Origin: Gleimia hominis
GTDB lineage: Bacteria > Actinomycetota > Actinomycetes > Actinomycetales > Actinomycetaceae
Direction: 5' to 3'
Length of the DNA stretch: 64,000 nt
NCBI RefSeq assembly: GCF_032085515.1
Contig: NZ_JASXSX010000001.1
Coordinates: 1,116,001 to 1,180,000, forward strand
Of the stretch, positions 1 to 8,268 are shown piece after piece. The notes beneath the pieces are model-generated. The model was given only the letters and a program-made list of their open reading frames with translations. It did no database searches and was not told the DNA's origin. Numbering within the stretch: the first letter of the stretch is position 1; every line of letters begins with the position of its first letter. Made by a program: the position numbers and the translations under genes.

Positions 1-273
1 CGGACCGCACATCATCTCAACCTGTGTCATAACCTTGTCGGACGTGATTTTCGTAATCAGGCCCCGCAGGTTGTTGCGCAGCGAGGAATGCTCGCGGTAT
101 TCCTGCATGTCCTGCGCCCGGTCCTGCATGTATCCAACTACTGAAGGTCCCTCAATTTGGATGCGTGACCCAACCCGCTCACCGGTAATTGTCTTGTCGT
201 CGACCAGACGTCGGACCGTGTCGTCTGACACGCCCAAAATGTTTGCGGTATCGCGTACGGACAAGTGTTCCAT
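1..273 (-). CDS. HTH (excisionase-type) + TOBE molybdate-responsive regulator, 3' part cut by window edge
   Basis: The first 91 residues are visible and the gene runs off the left edge. Residues 5-29 (SVRDTANILGVSDDTVRRLV) form a MerR/excisionase-type helix-turn-helix. From about residue 64 (SLRNNLRGLITKI) a TOBE/molbindin fold begins, the domain that binds molybdate or tungstate. Proteins with this architecture act as molybdate-sensing transcription factors in actinobacteria and are the functional counterpart of ModE. The start is ATG at 273, preceded by AGGAT at a suitable distance. The next gene is moeA on the same strand, and molybdenum-cofactor genes follow, which supports the role. A 14-bp palindrome lies 44-57 bp upstream of the start and may be its own operator. 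DNA-binding target and ligand are inferred. Confidence 0.85.
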   Translation of the reverse strand, partial: MEHLSVRDTANILGVSDDTVRRLVDDKTITGERVGSRIQIEGPSVVGYMQDRAQDMQEYREHSSLRNNLRGLITKITSDKVMTQVEMMCGP

Positions 274-316
274 GTTTTCATCCTATCTGTTTTTGCGAGT
301 AATTTAAACTACAATG

Positions 317-330
317 GACGCAAATGCGTC
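317..330. promoter_or_regulatory. Palindrome GACGCA-AA-TGCGTC, candidate operator of the HTH-TOBE regulator
   Basis: A perfect 6-bp inverted repeat with a 2-bp centre lies 44-57 bp upstream of the regulator's ATG. Its core GCAAATGCGT recurs at 10053-10062 in the region ahead of the DUF6457-moaE pair. The position fits autoregulation. The regulatory role is inference. Confidence 0.4.
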
Positions 331-409
331 TTAATGCTCGTGCTTAGTGACGTATTTGATGGATCGTCCGCTTGAGGTTCTGCCATTTAGCGGGCGTCAA
401 CACCAAATC

Positions 410-1642
410 TCACAGCTGAATGTAGGCTACCGAGCTTCCCTCATCTACGAAAGAGGTTTCCGCAGGAATCAAAGCTAAACCAGTGGCGCGCGGCAGAGTA
501 GCGACCATATGGGACTTGCCTGCGAGCACGTGAGTTGGAGTAATTTCCAGACCCCGATCTGTCTGCCGGGCTACCACGGGCGCGTATTGGCGCCGGTTTC
601 TTGCCGACTTCCAGCCGGTGGCCGCAATCGCGTGGGTGGTGGCTAGCTGTTCACTCCGCCCCGCCATCGCGGCGAGCACGGGGCGGACGAACAGGGTGAA
701 GGAAACGAATACGCTCACGGGGTTTCCTGGTAGGTTGATTGCTTTCACGCGTCTGCCCCCGGTTTCCCAATGGCCGTGTCCTTGAGGTTTACCCGGTTGC
801 ATACACACTTTTGTGAACTCAAAACCGTGTTCCACCCCGAGGGCTTTGACCACGTCGAACGCGCCGGCAGAGACCCCACCGGAGGTGATTATGAGGTCTG
901 CCTGCTCGGCTGCCTGGTCGTAAACCTGGGCGAGTGCCTCTGGACTGTCTCCACTACGACCGCGGAACACAACCTCCGCCCCCCAGGTTTGCGCTAGGGC
1001 CGCTATCAGCAGGGAGTTCGAATCGGGAATCTGCCCGCCGCTGAGTTCCCGGCCTGGGGCAACCAGCTCCTCCCCGGTAGAGATTACGGCGACGCGGGGC
1101 CGGGCATGCACGGGCAGTTCGTTGTATCCTACGGATGCGGCAGCGGAAATCAGTGCGGGCGTTACTTCCTCACCCGCGTGGATCACCATGTCCCCCACGT
1201 TCACGTCTTCACCTTTGGCGCGCACGTTCGCACCTTCGTTACCCACCTGGTAGAACGTGACGGTGCCTGGCAGGTCGGTTGGCCCCGGGGCGATATTCGT
1301 GTCTTCAACTTTCACCACGGTGTCCGCCCCTGCGGGCAGAGGAGCGCCCGTCATGATCCGCGCCGCATTCCCGGGTTTGAGGGCGTGTTCTCCGCCCACA
1401 CCAGCAGCCAGATCCTCTTGAACGGGTAGTTGTGTGGGGTGATCTGGGTTGGTGCCCCGCACATCTTTGAAGCGAACTGCGAAACCGTCCATCGCGGAGT
1501 TCGTGAACGGCGGCACCGCCAACTGTGCCTCGAGGTCCTTAGCCACCACCGTTCCCAGCGCGTCCAGGAGCGGAGTTTGAACGGTTGGGAGTGGGCTTAC
1601 TCCCTCTAGGATTTTCGCTAGGTAGTCTTCAACGGGAATCAT
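410..1642 (-). CDS. moeA: Molybdopterin molybdenumtransferase MoeA
   Basis: MoeA inserts molybdate into adenylylated molybdopterin, the last step of molybdenum-cofactor synthesis, in the cytoplasm. The 410-residue length is normal for the family. Visible signatures are NSAMDGFAVR at 48-57, TGAPLPAGADTVVKVED at 98-114, VAVISTGEELV at 184-194 followed by GGQIPDSNS, ITSGGVSAGAFD at 252-263, GKPQGHG at 284-290 and LPGNPVSVFVSF at 304-315. The C-terminal beta domain IV occupies roughly 335-410. The start ATG at 1642 has an apparent GGAGG-type site just upstream. It lies downstream of mogA's divergent start and upstream of the HTH-TOBE regulator on the same strand. Several bacterial genomes carry two MoeA paralogues with different metals; I cannot exclude that here. 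Confidence 0.97.
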   Translation of the reverse strand: MIPVEDYLAKILEGVSPLPTVQTPLLDALGTVVAKDLEAQLAVPPFTNSAMDGFAVRFKDVRGTNPDHPTQLPVQEDLAAGVGGEHALKPGNAARIMTGAPLPAGADTVVKVEDTNIAPGPTDLPGTVTFYQVGNEGANVRAKGEDVNVGDMVIHAGEEVTPALISAAASVGYNELPVHARPRVAVISTGEELVAPGRELSGGQIPDSNSLLIAALAQTWGAEVVFRGRSGDSPEALAQVYDQAAEQADLIITSGGVSAGAFDVVKALGVEHGFEFTKVCMQPGKPQGHGHWETGGRRVKAINLPGNPVSVFVSFTLFVRPVLAAMAGRSEQLATTHAIAATGWKSARNRRQYAPVVARQTDRGLEITPTHVLAGKSHMVATLPRATGLALIPAETSFVDEGSSVAYIQL

Positions 1643-1701
1643 CGAGCCTCCAAAAAATCTGACACGCTAGTATTCTATGTGGAAAAGATGGGGGAAAGCA
1701 G

Positions 1702-2190
1702 ATGGCGTTAGTGCAGGTAATTACTGTTTCTGATCGCGCTCACCGGGGCGAGTACGCGGACCGGTCGGGGCCGCTGGCACGCGAGCTAATGGAAGCGGCC
1801 GGTTATGACTGCGCGGATGTTGCGGTTGTGCCCGATGGGGTTGAGTCGGTGCGGGAGGCCGTTATTGATGCGCTTGAGGCGGGGGCTCGGATTGTGATCA
1901 CCACCGGTGGCACTGGGGTTGGGGCGCGTGATTGGACGGTTGAGGCACTGGAGCCTCTCATTGAGTTACCGATGCCGGCGGTGAGTATGCAGATCGCTCT
2001 GAACGGGGCTTCGAAAACGCCTTTTTCCCTGCTAACCCGGGGGGTAGCGGGGGTGACGAAACGCGGCGGCGGGCAAGCGTTTATTGTGAGCTTACCGGGT
2101 TCAACCGGGGGTGTGCGCGATGGTGTGCGCGTGATCGCCCCGATTGCCCGGCACGTGCTAGACCAGTTGGACGGCCTAGACCACGCGTAA
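1702..2190 (+). CDS. mogA: Molybdopterin adenylyltransferase MogA/MoaB family
   Basis: This enzyme adenylylates molybdopterin to give MPT-AMP, the substrate of MoeA. It is a single-domain MogA/MoaB protein of 162 residues, the usual length. The motif TTGGTGVGARDWT at 67-79 is the family's GGTG-x(3)-RD loop, and SLPGSTGGVRDGV at 130-142 is the second substrate-binding loop. The ATG at 1702 follows GGGGGAAAG. It is divergent from moeA, with a 59-bp gap that must hold both promoters. Together with MoeA it supplies the insertion half of the cofactor pathway. The name mogA versus moaB is a matter of convention in Gram-positive bacteria. Confidence 0.94.
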   Translation: MALVQVITVSDRAHRGEYADRSGPLARELMEAAGYDCADVAVVPDGVESVREAVIDALEAGARIVITTGGTGVGARDWTVEALEPLIELPMPAVSMQIALNGASKTPFSLLTRGVAGVTKRGGGQAFIVSLPGSTGGVRDGVRVIAPIARHVLDQLDGLDHA

Positions 2191-2338
2191 CTACTGCCCG
2201 AGAAAGGGGGCGGATGGGAGGTGCCGTATTTGCCCAGGCTTAGGGGGCGTCTGCTTGTGCGGATGCTCGCGTGCGTTTGTGTGGGCTCGCTTGGGACGCA
2301 ACGTCACCTGTGAAGGTGCCGTGTTCCCTTGAGTGCAT

Positions 2339-2827
2339 TTAGGCGTTGGGCCAGGATTCACCTTCGCGTACCCACTGGCCCGAGCGGCCACCGGATTTGG
2401 CTACGATCCGGCAGTTTTCTATGCGCGCGGACCGATCTACCCCTTTGACCATGTCGACTATCGCGAGGGCAGCGACACTGACGGCGGTGAGTGCTTCCAT
2501 TTCCACTCCGGTGCGGTCGGCGGTGCGCACGGTGGCTTCGATCGCCACGTGGTCGGATTCAATGGTGAGGTCCACGCTGGCGCCGTGCACGCCGATGGTG
2601 TGGGCGAGGGGGAGTAGCTCTGGAACGCGTTTCGCCGCGGCGATGCCTGCCACGCGGGCTACTGCCAGCACATCTCCTTTGGGGACGGTGCCGTCGCGCA
2701 GCGCGGTCATCACCGTGGGGGAGCAGGTGACCTGCCCTCGGGCTGTGGCTTCACGGACGGTGGGTTGCTTAGCGGTGACATCCACCATGTGAGCGTCACC
2801 GGCGGATGTTAAATGTGTGAACTTCAT
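2339..2827 (-). CDS. moaC: Cyclic pyranopterin monophosphate synthase MoaC
   Basis: MoaC converts the MoaA product (3',8-cyclo-GTP) to cyclic pyranopterin monophosphate. At 162 residues it has the normal length. Residues matching the known active site are K50 in VPKGDVLAVARVAGI, H76, E109 and E111 in GVEMEALTA, D125 and K128. One departure is visible: the usual PLCHP loop reads PLAHT, so the Cys next to the catalytic His is Ala and the following Pro is Thr. The start ATG overlaps the stop of the upstream Cys-rich gene as ATGA, with GAGGAG inside that gene's last codons, so translation is probably coupled. It is the last gene of the dms operon, placing a cofactor gene under DMSO-reductase control. 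Confidence 0.96.
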   Translation of the reverse strand: MKFTHLTSAGDAHMVDVTAKQPTVREATARGQVTCSPTVMTALRDGTVPKGDVLAVARVAGIAAAKRVPELLPLAHTIGVHGASVDLTIESDHVAIEATVRTADRTGVEMEALTAVSVAALAIVDMVKGVDRSARIENCRIVAKSGGRSGQWVREGESWPNA

Positions 2828-3795
2828 TTTCTCCTCACAAATCCTGGGGGTAGTACCATTTCGAACGGATTACTTTCTTTCATTTGACAGGTGGCGCACA
2901 GCATTTGTGCGGACTCCTGTTTCGACAATTGCTCGCCTAGTTCCGCGGTTGCCGGGTCAACTGTTTCTGTGGTTGCGAGCTCGGCTGCTTCCGGGTTTGC
3001 TGCCTCAGCTGGTTCTTCTGTTGCTAACGCGGAATCCTCGGCGGGAACGGCCGTGGCAAATGGTACTTGGCATTTAGCGCATTTGTGCACCACCATGGAT
3101 TCGAGTGTTTGCACCGGCTCGCTTAGTTGTTGTGCCCACTGAGCGGGACGGTCCGCTTGTAGCACGTCGATTGGGCAGAACGGGTTTTCGCTGTGCCCAT
3201 TGCATTCATCTAACTTGTGTTCGAGGCGCCAGTGTTTCCCCGCGGTGTGCATATGCAGGCACGCGTAGGTTTTGGTGCAGGTCTGACACGCATTGCAACC
3301 CGAACAGCTCAATAGCGTCGCTTGGGGCGGGCACAGAGTATCTAGAACTTGAGGGTCTGGTTCGAAGTCGTAGCGCTGTGCGAGGTAGCGGACTGCTTGA
3401 ATCAATCTGGTGGCGTCGTTGGCCACGGCGTCTACGGGGAGGTCTTCACTGGTAAGACCTAAAACCGCGCGCCGTGATACCGGTGGATTCGCTATATCAA
3501 CGGGTTTGCTTGCCCTTAGGCGCGCTGGTTTGCCCGTCCATTCGGTAACCAAGTTTGGGTGGAGTGCCTGCCATTGTTGCAGCCGCGCGGATGCGTGCGA
3601 GCAAGTGGCGTCGACCTGCACGCTGGCTGCCCCCACGGCGAGTAGTTCGAACGCGAACCCCGGGGGAGTTTGTTCAACGCATTGGGCTTGCAGTGGGGCC
3701 ACCCGCCGAGGTAAGCGCGGGTTCACGTGCGCGCAGGTGAGGACTACGTGTGGCTGCGTGTCTTGGATCCACCGGTACAGGCGCTCGAAGGTCAT
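2824..3795 (-). CDS. Cysteine-rich protein of the dms operon, probable Fe-S and/or zinc protein, not recognised
   Basis: Translated from the ATG at 3795, this is 323 residues with 15 cysteines. That start overlaps the dmsD stop as ATGA and has GGAGCC upstream; a longer frame starting at 3831 is unlikely. Cysteines 164, 167, 170 and 173 form C-x2-C-x2-C-x2-C, followed by C179, C198 and C207-Pro, which resembles an iron-sulfur site. The C-terminus has two CxxC knuckles, 239-242 and 300-303, separated by an Ala/Glu-rich low-complexity stretch (about 250-295), like a zinc ribbon split by a disordered insert. Further Cys lie at 21, 39, 65 and 155. No signal peptide or membrane helix is visible. 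Its place between dmsD and moaC suggests a cytoplasmic accessory role in maturation or electron transfer. That role is inference from context. Confidence 0.75.
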   Translation of the reverse strand: MTFERLYRWIQDTQPHVVLTCAHVNPRLPRRVAPLQAQCVEQTPPGFAFELLAVGAASVQVDATCSHASARLQQWQALHPNLVTEWTGKPARLRASKPVDIANPPVSRRAVLGLTSEDLPVDAVANDATRLIQAVRYLAQRYDFEPDPQVLDTLCPPQATLLSCSGCNACQTCTKTYACLHMHTAGKHWRLEHKLDECNGHSENPFCPIDVLQADRPAQWAQQLSEPVQTLESMVVHKCAKCQVPFATAVPAEDSALATEEPAEAANPEAAELATTETVDPATAELGEQLSKQESAQMLCATCQMKESNPFEMVLPPGFVRRK

Positions 3796-4451
3796 TTCTC
3801 TGGCTCCTGCGTGGATACTTGCGTGAGCCAATGCTGGTACTGCTCAATAAACCCTTCCGTCAGATCTGCAAGCGCGCGGTAAATCTGGGTTTGAGCATGC
3901 TCGCGTGAAGCTGCAATAACCTTGGGGGCGAATGCCATTAGATGCTGGTCAAAAAACGCTTGCGCATCGCGAACCAACGATTGCTGCGAGCCTTCACCCG
4001 CGGCGTACTTGCCTGCCAGGGCCGTTAGGAACGCGATTTCTAACCCGATGTGGTCGTCCGGATCCGTGCCTAGATGCGGGGCTTGGAACCCGTATTTCTC
4101 GTAGGCGGTACGCACCTGCAGTGTTGCGGTGTCGAATACGATCGCTTCTTCCGACAGGTAGGGCGATTCATACGGCTGTGCTAATGCGGGGCCAACACCG
4201 ATATATAGGTACAGGTGGTCTTGTTGTAGTTGCTTGAGGGAATCTGAGCCTGTGCGCAAAAGGGCGATACCGGCTTGAGACGTGGGGTCTTCGAGGGGCC
4301 ACACGTCGAGCATCTGCGGGTCCATGAGGCTAGACACCAGTACCCCGGATGGTGGCGCCAGGTAGAGGTGCGCGATTACTTCACCGGCGGTGCTGAGGCG
4401 TTCAGCGAGTTCCACCGGTGTCACAGATGAGTTCTGCAGGTGAGTTCCCAT
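3792..4451 (-). CDS. dmsD: TorD/DmsD-family chaperone
   Basis: TorD/DmsD proteins bind the Tat signal peptide of molybdoenzymes and hold the apoprotein until cofactor insertion. The predicted protein is 219 residues and all-helical in composition. It carries the family's two signatures: YESPYLSEEAIVFD at 94-107 and DPDDHIGLEIAFL at 130-142. The ATG at 4451 follows AGGAACCT. The gene sits between dmsC2 and the Cys-rich gene, and its stop overlaps the next start. Its client is almost certainly the Tat-signal DmsA of this operon. Confusion with NarJ is unlikely because no nitrate reductase genes are present here. Confidence 0.92.
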   Translation of the reverse strand: MGTHLQNSSVTPVELAERLSTAGEVIAHLYLAPPSGVLVSSLMDPQMLDVWPLEDPTSQAGIALLRTGSDSLKQLQQDHLYLYIGVGPALAQPYESPYLSEEAIVFDTATLQVRTAYEKYGFQAPHLGTDPDDHIGLEIAFLTALAGKYAAGEGSQQSLVRDAQAFFDQHLMAFAPKVIAASREHAQTQIYRALADLTEGFIEQYQHWLTQVSTQEPEK

Positions 4452-4494
4452 AGGTTCCTAACTAACTGGTAGGGGCCCGCGAATGCAGGTTTCG

Positions 4495-5418
4495 TTACTG
4501 CCCGATCCCCGCGTAGAAGTAGTAGAGGCGGTCGATGAAAAGGGCGGTCCACACGAGCGCTAGAGTAGCGCCGACGTAGAGGAGGGAACGCAGGGTGCGG
4601 GCAGTGGGTTTGAGTACGGACGAACCGAGTTTAGGCACTGATGTGATCGCGGCCGTGTCAAAACCAATCCCGGCGAGCAGTAGGACCGCGGTAATGATCA
4701 GCATGGGGATCGGCATGGACCGCGGGTACGTGCCGAGTAGTGCGTTGAATATGAGCATTACCAGTTCAACAACGATGAGTCCGATGCTGATGAAACCGAT
4801 GACGCGGATGGAGGAGGACAGCAACCGATTTACCTCAGCGTCAAGAAGAGCGGAAGTGCCATCTGGATCTTTTTCAATGAAGCGGCGGTAAGTTTGGTTT
4901 TCCCGCAGCCAAGGGTACAGGGCGAACGCGAAAGAAACTGCGAGCATGCCGGAAATTATGGCGGTGAGGAAGAACTGTACGGGCGTGGTGAAGCCCGGCC
5001 ACATCGGGTTGTTCTGTGCCACGTAGGTGTGCGCCATGACAGCTACGAACACGATTCCAACTGCGGCGACGACGAATGCGAACAACCACCGCACCCGGGC
5101 GGCGCTTATGCGTTTCCACTGGGCGATTGCGAATAGGAAACCGAGGATCCCAAAGATTGTGCCCAGAATCGTTTCAGGGGTGAAGATCGCTTGGTTGAAA
5201 CGCGGGAGGGGCCGTAGCACGTGGGGGAGAGCGGCGAGCATGGCCACGAAAATTGTGGGTCCGATTGCGTACAACGCGGGGTCTGCTAGGCGGTTTTTCA
5301 CCCGGTTCGGGTACCGCAAGTGTCCGATTACGTTAAAAACCCCCAGCACAATGAATGCGCCCACTGACAATTGTGCCAGCACTGTAAATAAGGCAGCTGA
5401 CCACACAGCCAAATCCAT
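4495..5418 (-). CDS. dmsC: DmsC-type membrane anchor subunit, second diverged copy
   Basis: DmsC anchors the DmsAB dimer to the membrane and oxidises menaquinol. This 307-residue protein has about eight hydrophobic helices. It is paralogous to the product of 8269-9228, sharing the N-terminal LFTVL-x-QLSVGAFI, the PALYAIGP segment, QFFLTAII and a C-terminal aromatic FYAGIG. It lacks the upstream copy's HMG-x-P...GSSWLSLEI segment: the equivalent stretch reads LPHVLRPLPRFN and is a few residues shorter. In E. coli DmsC this region, with His65 and Glu87, is tied to quinol binding. The start ATG follows GGAAAGGAAAG. A 354-bp repeat-rich gap separates it from dmsA. It could be a second anchor or a DmsC-like protein of changed function. 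Confidence 0.85.
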   Translation of the reverse strand: MDLAVWSAALFTVLAQLSVGAFIVLGVFNVIGHLRYPNRVKNRLADPALYAIGPTIFVAMLAALPHVLRPLPRFNQAIFTPETILGTIFGILGFLFAIAQWKRISAARVRWLFAFVVAAVGIVFVAVMAHTYVAQNNPMWPGFTTPVQFFLTAIISGMLAVSFAFALYPWLRENQTYRRFIEKDPDGTSALLDAEVNRLLSSSIRVIGFISIGLIVVELVMLIFNALLGTYPRSMPIPMLIITAVLLLAGIGFDTAAITSVPKLGSSVLKPTARTLRSLLYVGATLALVWTALFIDRLYYFYAGIGQ

Positions 5419-5772
5419 TTTCTTTCCTTTCCCTGTGGCGCGAACCCGCTCGAAATAATCCGGCGTAATGCGAGCCCGCTTGCGCTAACCTCGTGCGGGA
5501 CGAAAACCCACCCGACGTAGCCCGGTGTAGTGCGAACCCGAGGTACGCGCTCTTCCCGATGGGCAGTATGCGCCTGAATACCCCATACGTTTCTATTCTA
5601 TCCGCTCAGCCAGGTGTATTCCTCAAGATCCCGCGCCCCCAAATCAGCGTGGTGAGATGGGCAAATACTCCCGGCGCAGTTAAGTTCCAAAGCGCGTTTG
5701 CGAGCCGCAATTGCGGTTACCGCATTTGAGAGCAACAGAAGCAGCCAGCGTATTTGAGAGCCGCAACCGCGG
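5419..5772. other. Repeat-rich 354-bp gap between dmsC2 and dmsA
   Basis: No convincing gene lies here. A 78-codon plus-strand frame at 5493-5729 has no ribosome site and no recognisable product. Near the dmsC2 end three degenerate copies of a GCGAACCCGC-containing unit occur at 5436-5453, 5464-5481 and 5526-5543. Near the dmsA end two copies of a GC-rich unit occur at 5702-5723 and 5758-5779. The gap probably holds the dmsC2 ribosome site and perhaps a processing or internal promoter site, but I see no clear sigma-70 hexamers. Confidence 0.6.
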
Positions 5773-5779
5773 TCACCGC
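5702..5779. repeat. Two copies (period 56 bp) of a GC-rich unit spanning the dmsA stop codon
   Basis: Copy 5758-5779 overlaps the dmsA stop (TGA on the minus strand at 5773-5775) and copy 5702-5723 lies 56 bp further downstream of the gene; they match at 19 of 22 positions. Each contains GCGGT-N-ACCGC, which can form a small hairpin. The 9-bp string ATTTGAGAG also repeats at 5724-5732 and 5752-5760. Confidence 0.8.
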
Positions 5780-8208
5780 GCCTTCTTTACTTGCACGAGG
5801 GTGGTGTGTTGACCGTTGCCTTTTGAAATCGGCGTGGGGTGCTGACTGGTGAGTACGTTAACCGCCCCACCGTGATCCACACCGTGCTCATCGAACTTTG
5901 TCCACGCCCCCTGCGGCAGCGAAATCACGCCCGGGGCGATACGCGCCGTCACCTTCGCTGGGATCTGAACTTTGCCACGCGGATTGTAGATCAGTACCTC
6001 GCTCCCATCTTTGATGCCGCGGTCTTGCGCGTCGAGCGTATTTATCCACACCGACTGCGGGTGAGCCTCATTGAGCCACGACAAATTACCGTACGTGGAG
6101 TGCGTGCGCTGCTTATAGTGGTGCCCAATGCACTGCAGTGGGTACTCCCTATTCGTCTTCGCTTCTTCCGCACCTTCCCACGTTGCTTGGTACGCGGGAA
6201 TAGGCAAGATCTGGTCACCGCGCAGCGGGTTCGGGAACTCCCACGTTTTCGCCATATCCGCCAGCTGCTGGGAGTAAATCTCGATCTTCCCCGACGGCGT
6301 ATCGAGCGGGTTAGCCTCCGGATCCTCCCGGAACTCTTTCAACGCAACCGTGGTGCCCTCCGGATTCGAATACCGGTATACCCCCTGCTTCAGCATCTGG
6401 TCGAAATCCGGGAACTGCGGGTGTTCAGCCACGGTTTTTGCATGCATTCTGCGCACCGTCGCCTCCAGATCCCGGCCCTCACTGAACTCCTGTTCCAACC
6501 CCATGCGTTTGGCAATTTCGCGAACAATCTCGAACGCAGGGCGAGATTCGTAAAGCGGCTCAATTACCTTCTGCGTCAAAATCAGGTAGGCCATGTCTCC
6601 CGTGTATTCACTGGGGATCAAATCCCACCGTTCTGACTGCGTCGTGTCGGGCAGCACCACGTCCGCCAGTTCCGTAGTGCGCGTCATCTGGTTATCGACC
6701 GCCAGGATGAACTCGCATTTCGACTCGTCCTGCAGGATCTTACGGGTGCGATTAATGTCCGCGTGCTGCGAACCAGGCATGTTCGAACCGTAGTTCAGCA
6801 GGAATTTGATTCCCGTCTTGAGGCGGTCCGCACCCCGCACTCCATCTTTAGTTGCGGTCATCTCAGGGCCGTGATCGATCGCGTCGGTCCAACCGAAACA
6901 GGAAATGGAGGTTTTGACCGGGTTCTCCCCGTCGTCAAACCATTCCGTTATAGGCCAGTAGTAGCCCTCGCGACCACCCGTGCCCCCACCGGGGATACCC
7001 ACGTTACCGGTTACGCACGCCAGCAGATAGATCGCCAACGCTTGATGTTCCCCATTCGCGTGCCGCTGCGGACCCCACCCTTGCGAAATGTTGCAGGCTT
7101 TCGCGTTTGCAACCTGCCGGGCAAACGCGCGAATCTGGTCTGCCGGCACCCCGGTTATGCGCGCGGCCCACTCCGGTGTTTTCTCCACGCCATCAGGGCC
7201 CTTGCCCTCAATATAAGAACGGTAAGACGCGTGCTTCGGTGCGCCTTCAGGCATGTGATCCTCATCGAATCCGATGCAGTACTTGTCCAAGAACGCCTGG
7301 TCCTGCAGATTCTCTTGCAGCATCACGTGGATCATCCCGGCGATCAACGCCGAATCCGTACCCGGGCGCGGCGCCACCCACTCGTCCGCCAAAACCGCGG
7401 CCGAGTCCGAATACCGCGGGTCCACCACAATAATCTTGCACTTCCCCTTAATCTTTGCCCACAGGGACGTGTACACGAGCCCACCTCCGGACATCCGGGT
7501 TTCCTGAGGGTTATTTCCCCACAGCACCAACAAATCAGAGTGCAACGCCGCATCCTCAAACGAGTTCGACACCTGCTCGTCTTCACTACCGTAAAAGTAC
7601 CGAGTGATCGTCGCTATCTGCGCGTAAGAATAGTTTCCGTAGTACGTCAAGCGGCCACCCAACAGGTTGAACAAACGGTTCCACCCACCGGAGTTAGCCA
7701 CGTGCGCGTTCCACACGCCAGAACCGTAGTTACGATAAACCGCCTCAGGTCCATACTTGTCATACGTATACCGCAGCTTTTCTACCACCAGGTCAAGCGC
7801 TTCATCCCACGATGCTTTCCGCCACTTACCCGCACCGCGTTTTGTCCCCTCAACGCGAATCAACGGGGTCTTAATGCGATCCGGACTGTAAATGCGTTGG
7901 CGCATCGAACGACCCCGCACGCACGCGCGAATCTGACGGGTAAACAAACCGTCATCACCCGTGTTGTCAGGCAGCACCTGCACGATAGTCCCGTCCTTCA
8001 CCTGCATCCGCAATGGGCAGCGGGAACCACAGTTCACCAGGCAGGCCGACCACACCGTCCGGTCCGCCGTCGGAGCAGGCAGGCCTTCTTTTGACCCCTC
8101 GGAACGCGTCGGCGTGTGCGCCGTACACGCCGGCAGGACGGTGCCCGCCGCCGTAGCAACCGCAGACCACTTTAGAAACGAACGCCGACTAGTGTTTGCC
8201 TCAACCAT
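5773..8208 (-). CDS. dmsA: DMSO reductase-type molybdopterin oxidoreductase, catalytic subunit A
   Basis: This is the catalytic bis-MGD subunit of a DmsABC-type S- or N-oxide reductase, exported by Tat and used as terminal reductase in anaerobic respiration. The protein is 811 residues. It has a Tat motif SRRSFLK at 7-13 and a hydrophobic stretch ending LPAC with Cys28, which could be a lipobox. The [4Fe-4S] ligands are C56-x3-C60-x3-C64 and C96 in ACVRGRSMRQR. A Ser near 194 (YGNYSYAQ) is the likely Mo ligand. The C-terminal molydop-binding domain includes the ERGIKDGSEV-like segment near 740-750. The ATG at 8208 follows GAGGATG. Its neighbours dmsB, two dmsC and dmsD confirm the assignment. 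Whether DMSO, TMAO or another oxide is the substrate cannot be read here. Confidence 0.95.
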   Translation of the reverse strand: MVEANTSRRSFLKWSAVATAAGTVLPACTAHTPTRSEGSKEGLPAPTADRTVWSACLVNCGSRCPLRMQVKDGTIVQVLPDNTGDDGLFTRQIRACVRGRSMRQRIYSPDRIKTPLIRVEGTKRGAGKWRKASWDEALDLVVEKLRYTYDKYGPEAVYRNYGSGVWNAHVANSGGWNRLFNLLGGRLTYYGNYSYAQIATITRYFYGSEDEQVSNSFEDAALHSDLLVLWGNNPQETRMSGGGLVYTSLWAKIKGKCKIIVVDPRYSDSAAVLADEWVAPRPGTDSALIAGMIHVMLQENLQDQAFLDKYCIGFDEDHMPEGAPKHASYRSYIEGKGPDGVEKTPEWAARITGVPADQIRAFARQVANAKACNISQGWGPQRHANGEHQALAIYLLACVTGNVGIPGGGTGGREGYYWPITEWFDDGENPVKTSISCFGWTDAIDHGPEMTATKDGVRGADRLKTGIKFLLNYGSNMPGSQHADINRTRKILQDESKCEFILAVDNQMTRTTELADVVLPDTTQSERWDLIPSEYTGDMAYLILTQKVIEPLYESRPAFEIVREIAKRMGLEQEFSEGRDLEATVRRMHAKTVAEHPQFPDFDQMLKQGVYRYSNPEGTTVALKEFREDPEANPLDTPSGKIEIYSQQLADMAKTWEFPNPLRGDQILPIPAYQATWEGAEEAKTNREYPLQCIGHHYKQRTHSTYGNLSWLNEAHPQSVWINTLDAQDRGIKDGSEVLIYNPRGKVQIPAKVTARIAPGVISLPQGAWTKFDEHGVDHGGAVNVLTSQHPTPISKGNGQHTTLVQVKKAR

Positions 8209-8268
8209 AGTTATCGCATCCTCATTATTTAAAAATCAAAAACTATCCCGTTACCACAATCTGGTCTG

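Noticed and set aside
35..307. 90-codon plus-strand frame at the left edge
   Set aside because: It is antisense to the HTH-TOBE regulator, which has clear domains and a ribosome site.
5493..5729. 78-codon plus-strand frame in the dmsC2-dmsA gap
   Set aside because: No ribosome site, no recognisable fold, and it lies within repeat-derived sequence.
6763..8094. 443-codon plus-strand open frame
   Set aside because: It is the reverse-complement shadow of dmsA; Arg/His-rich composition and no family signature.
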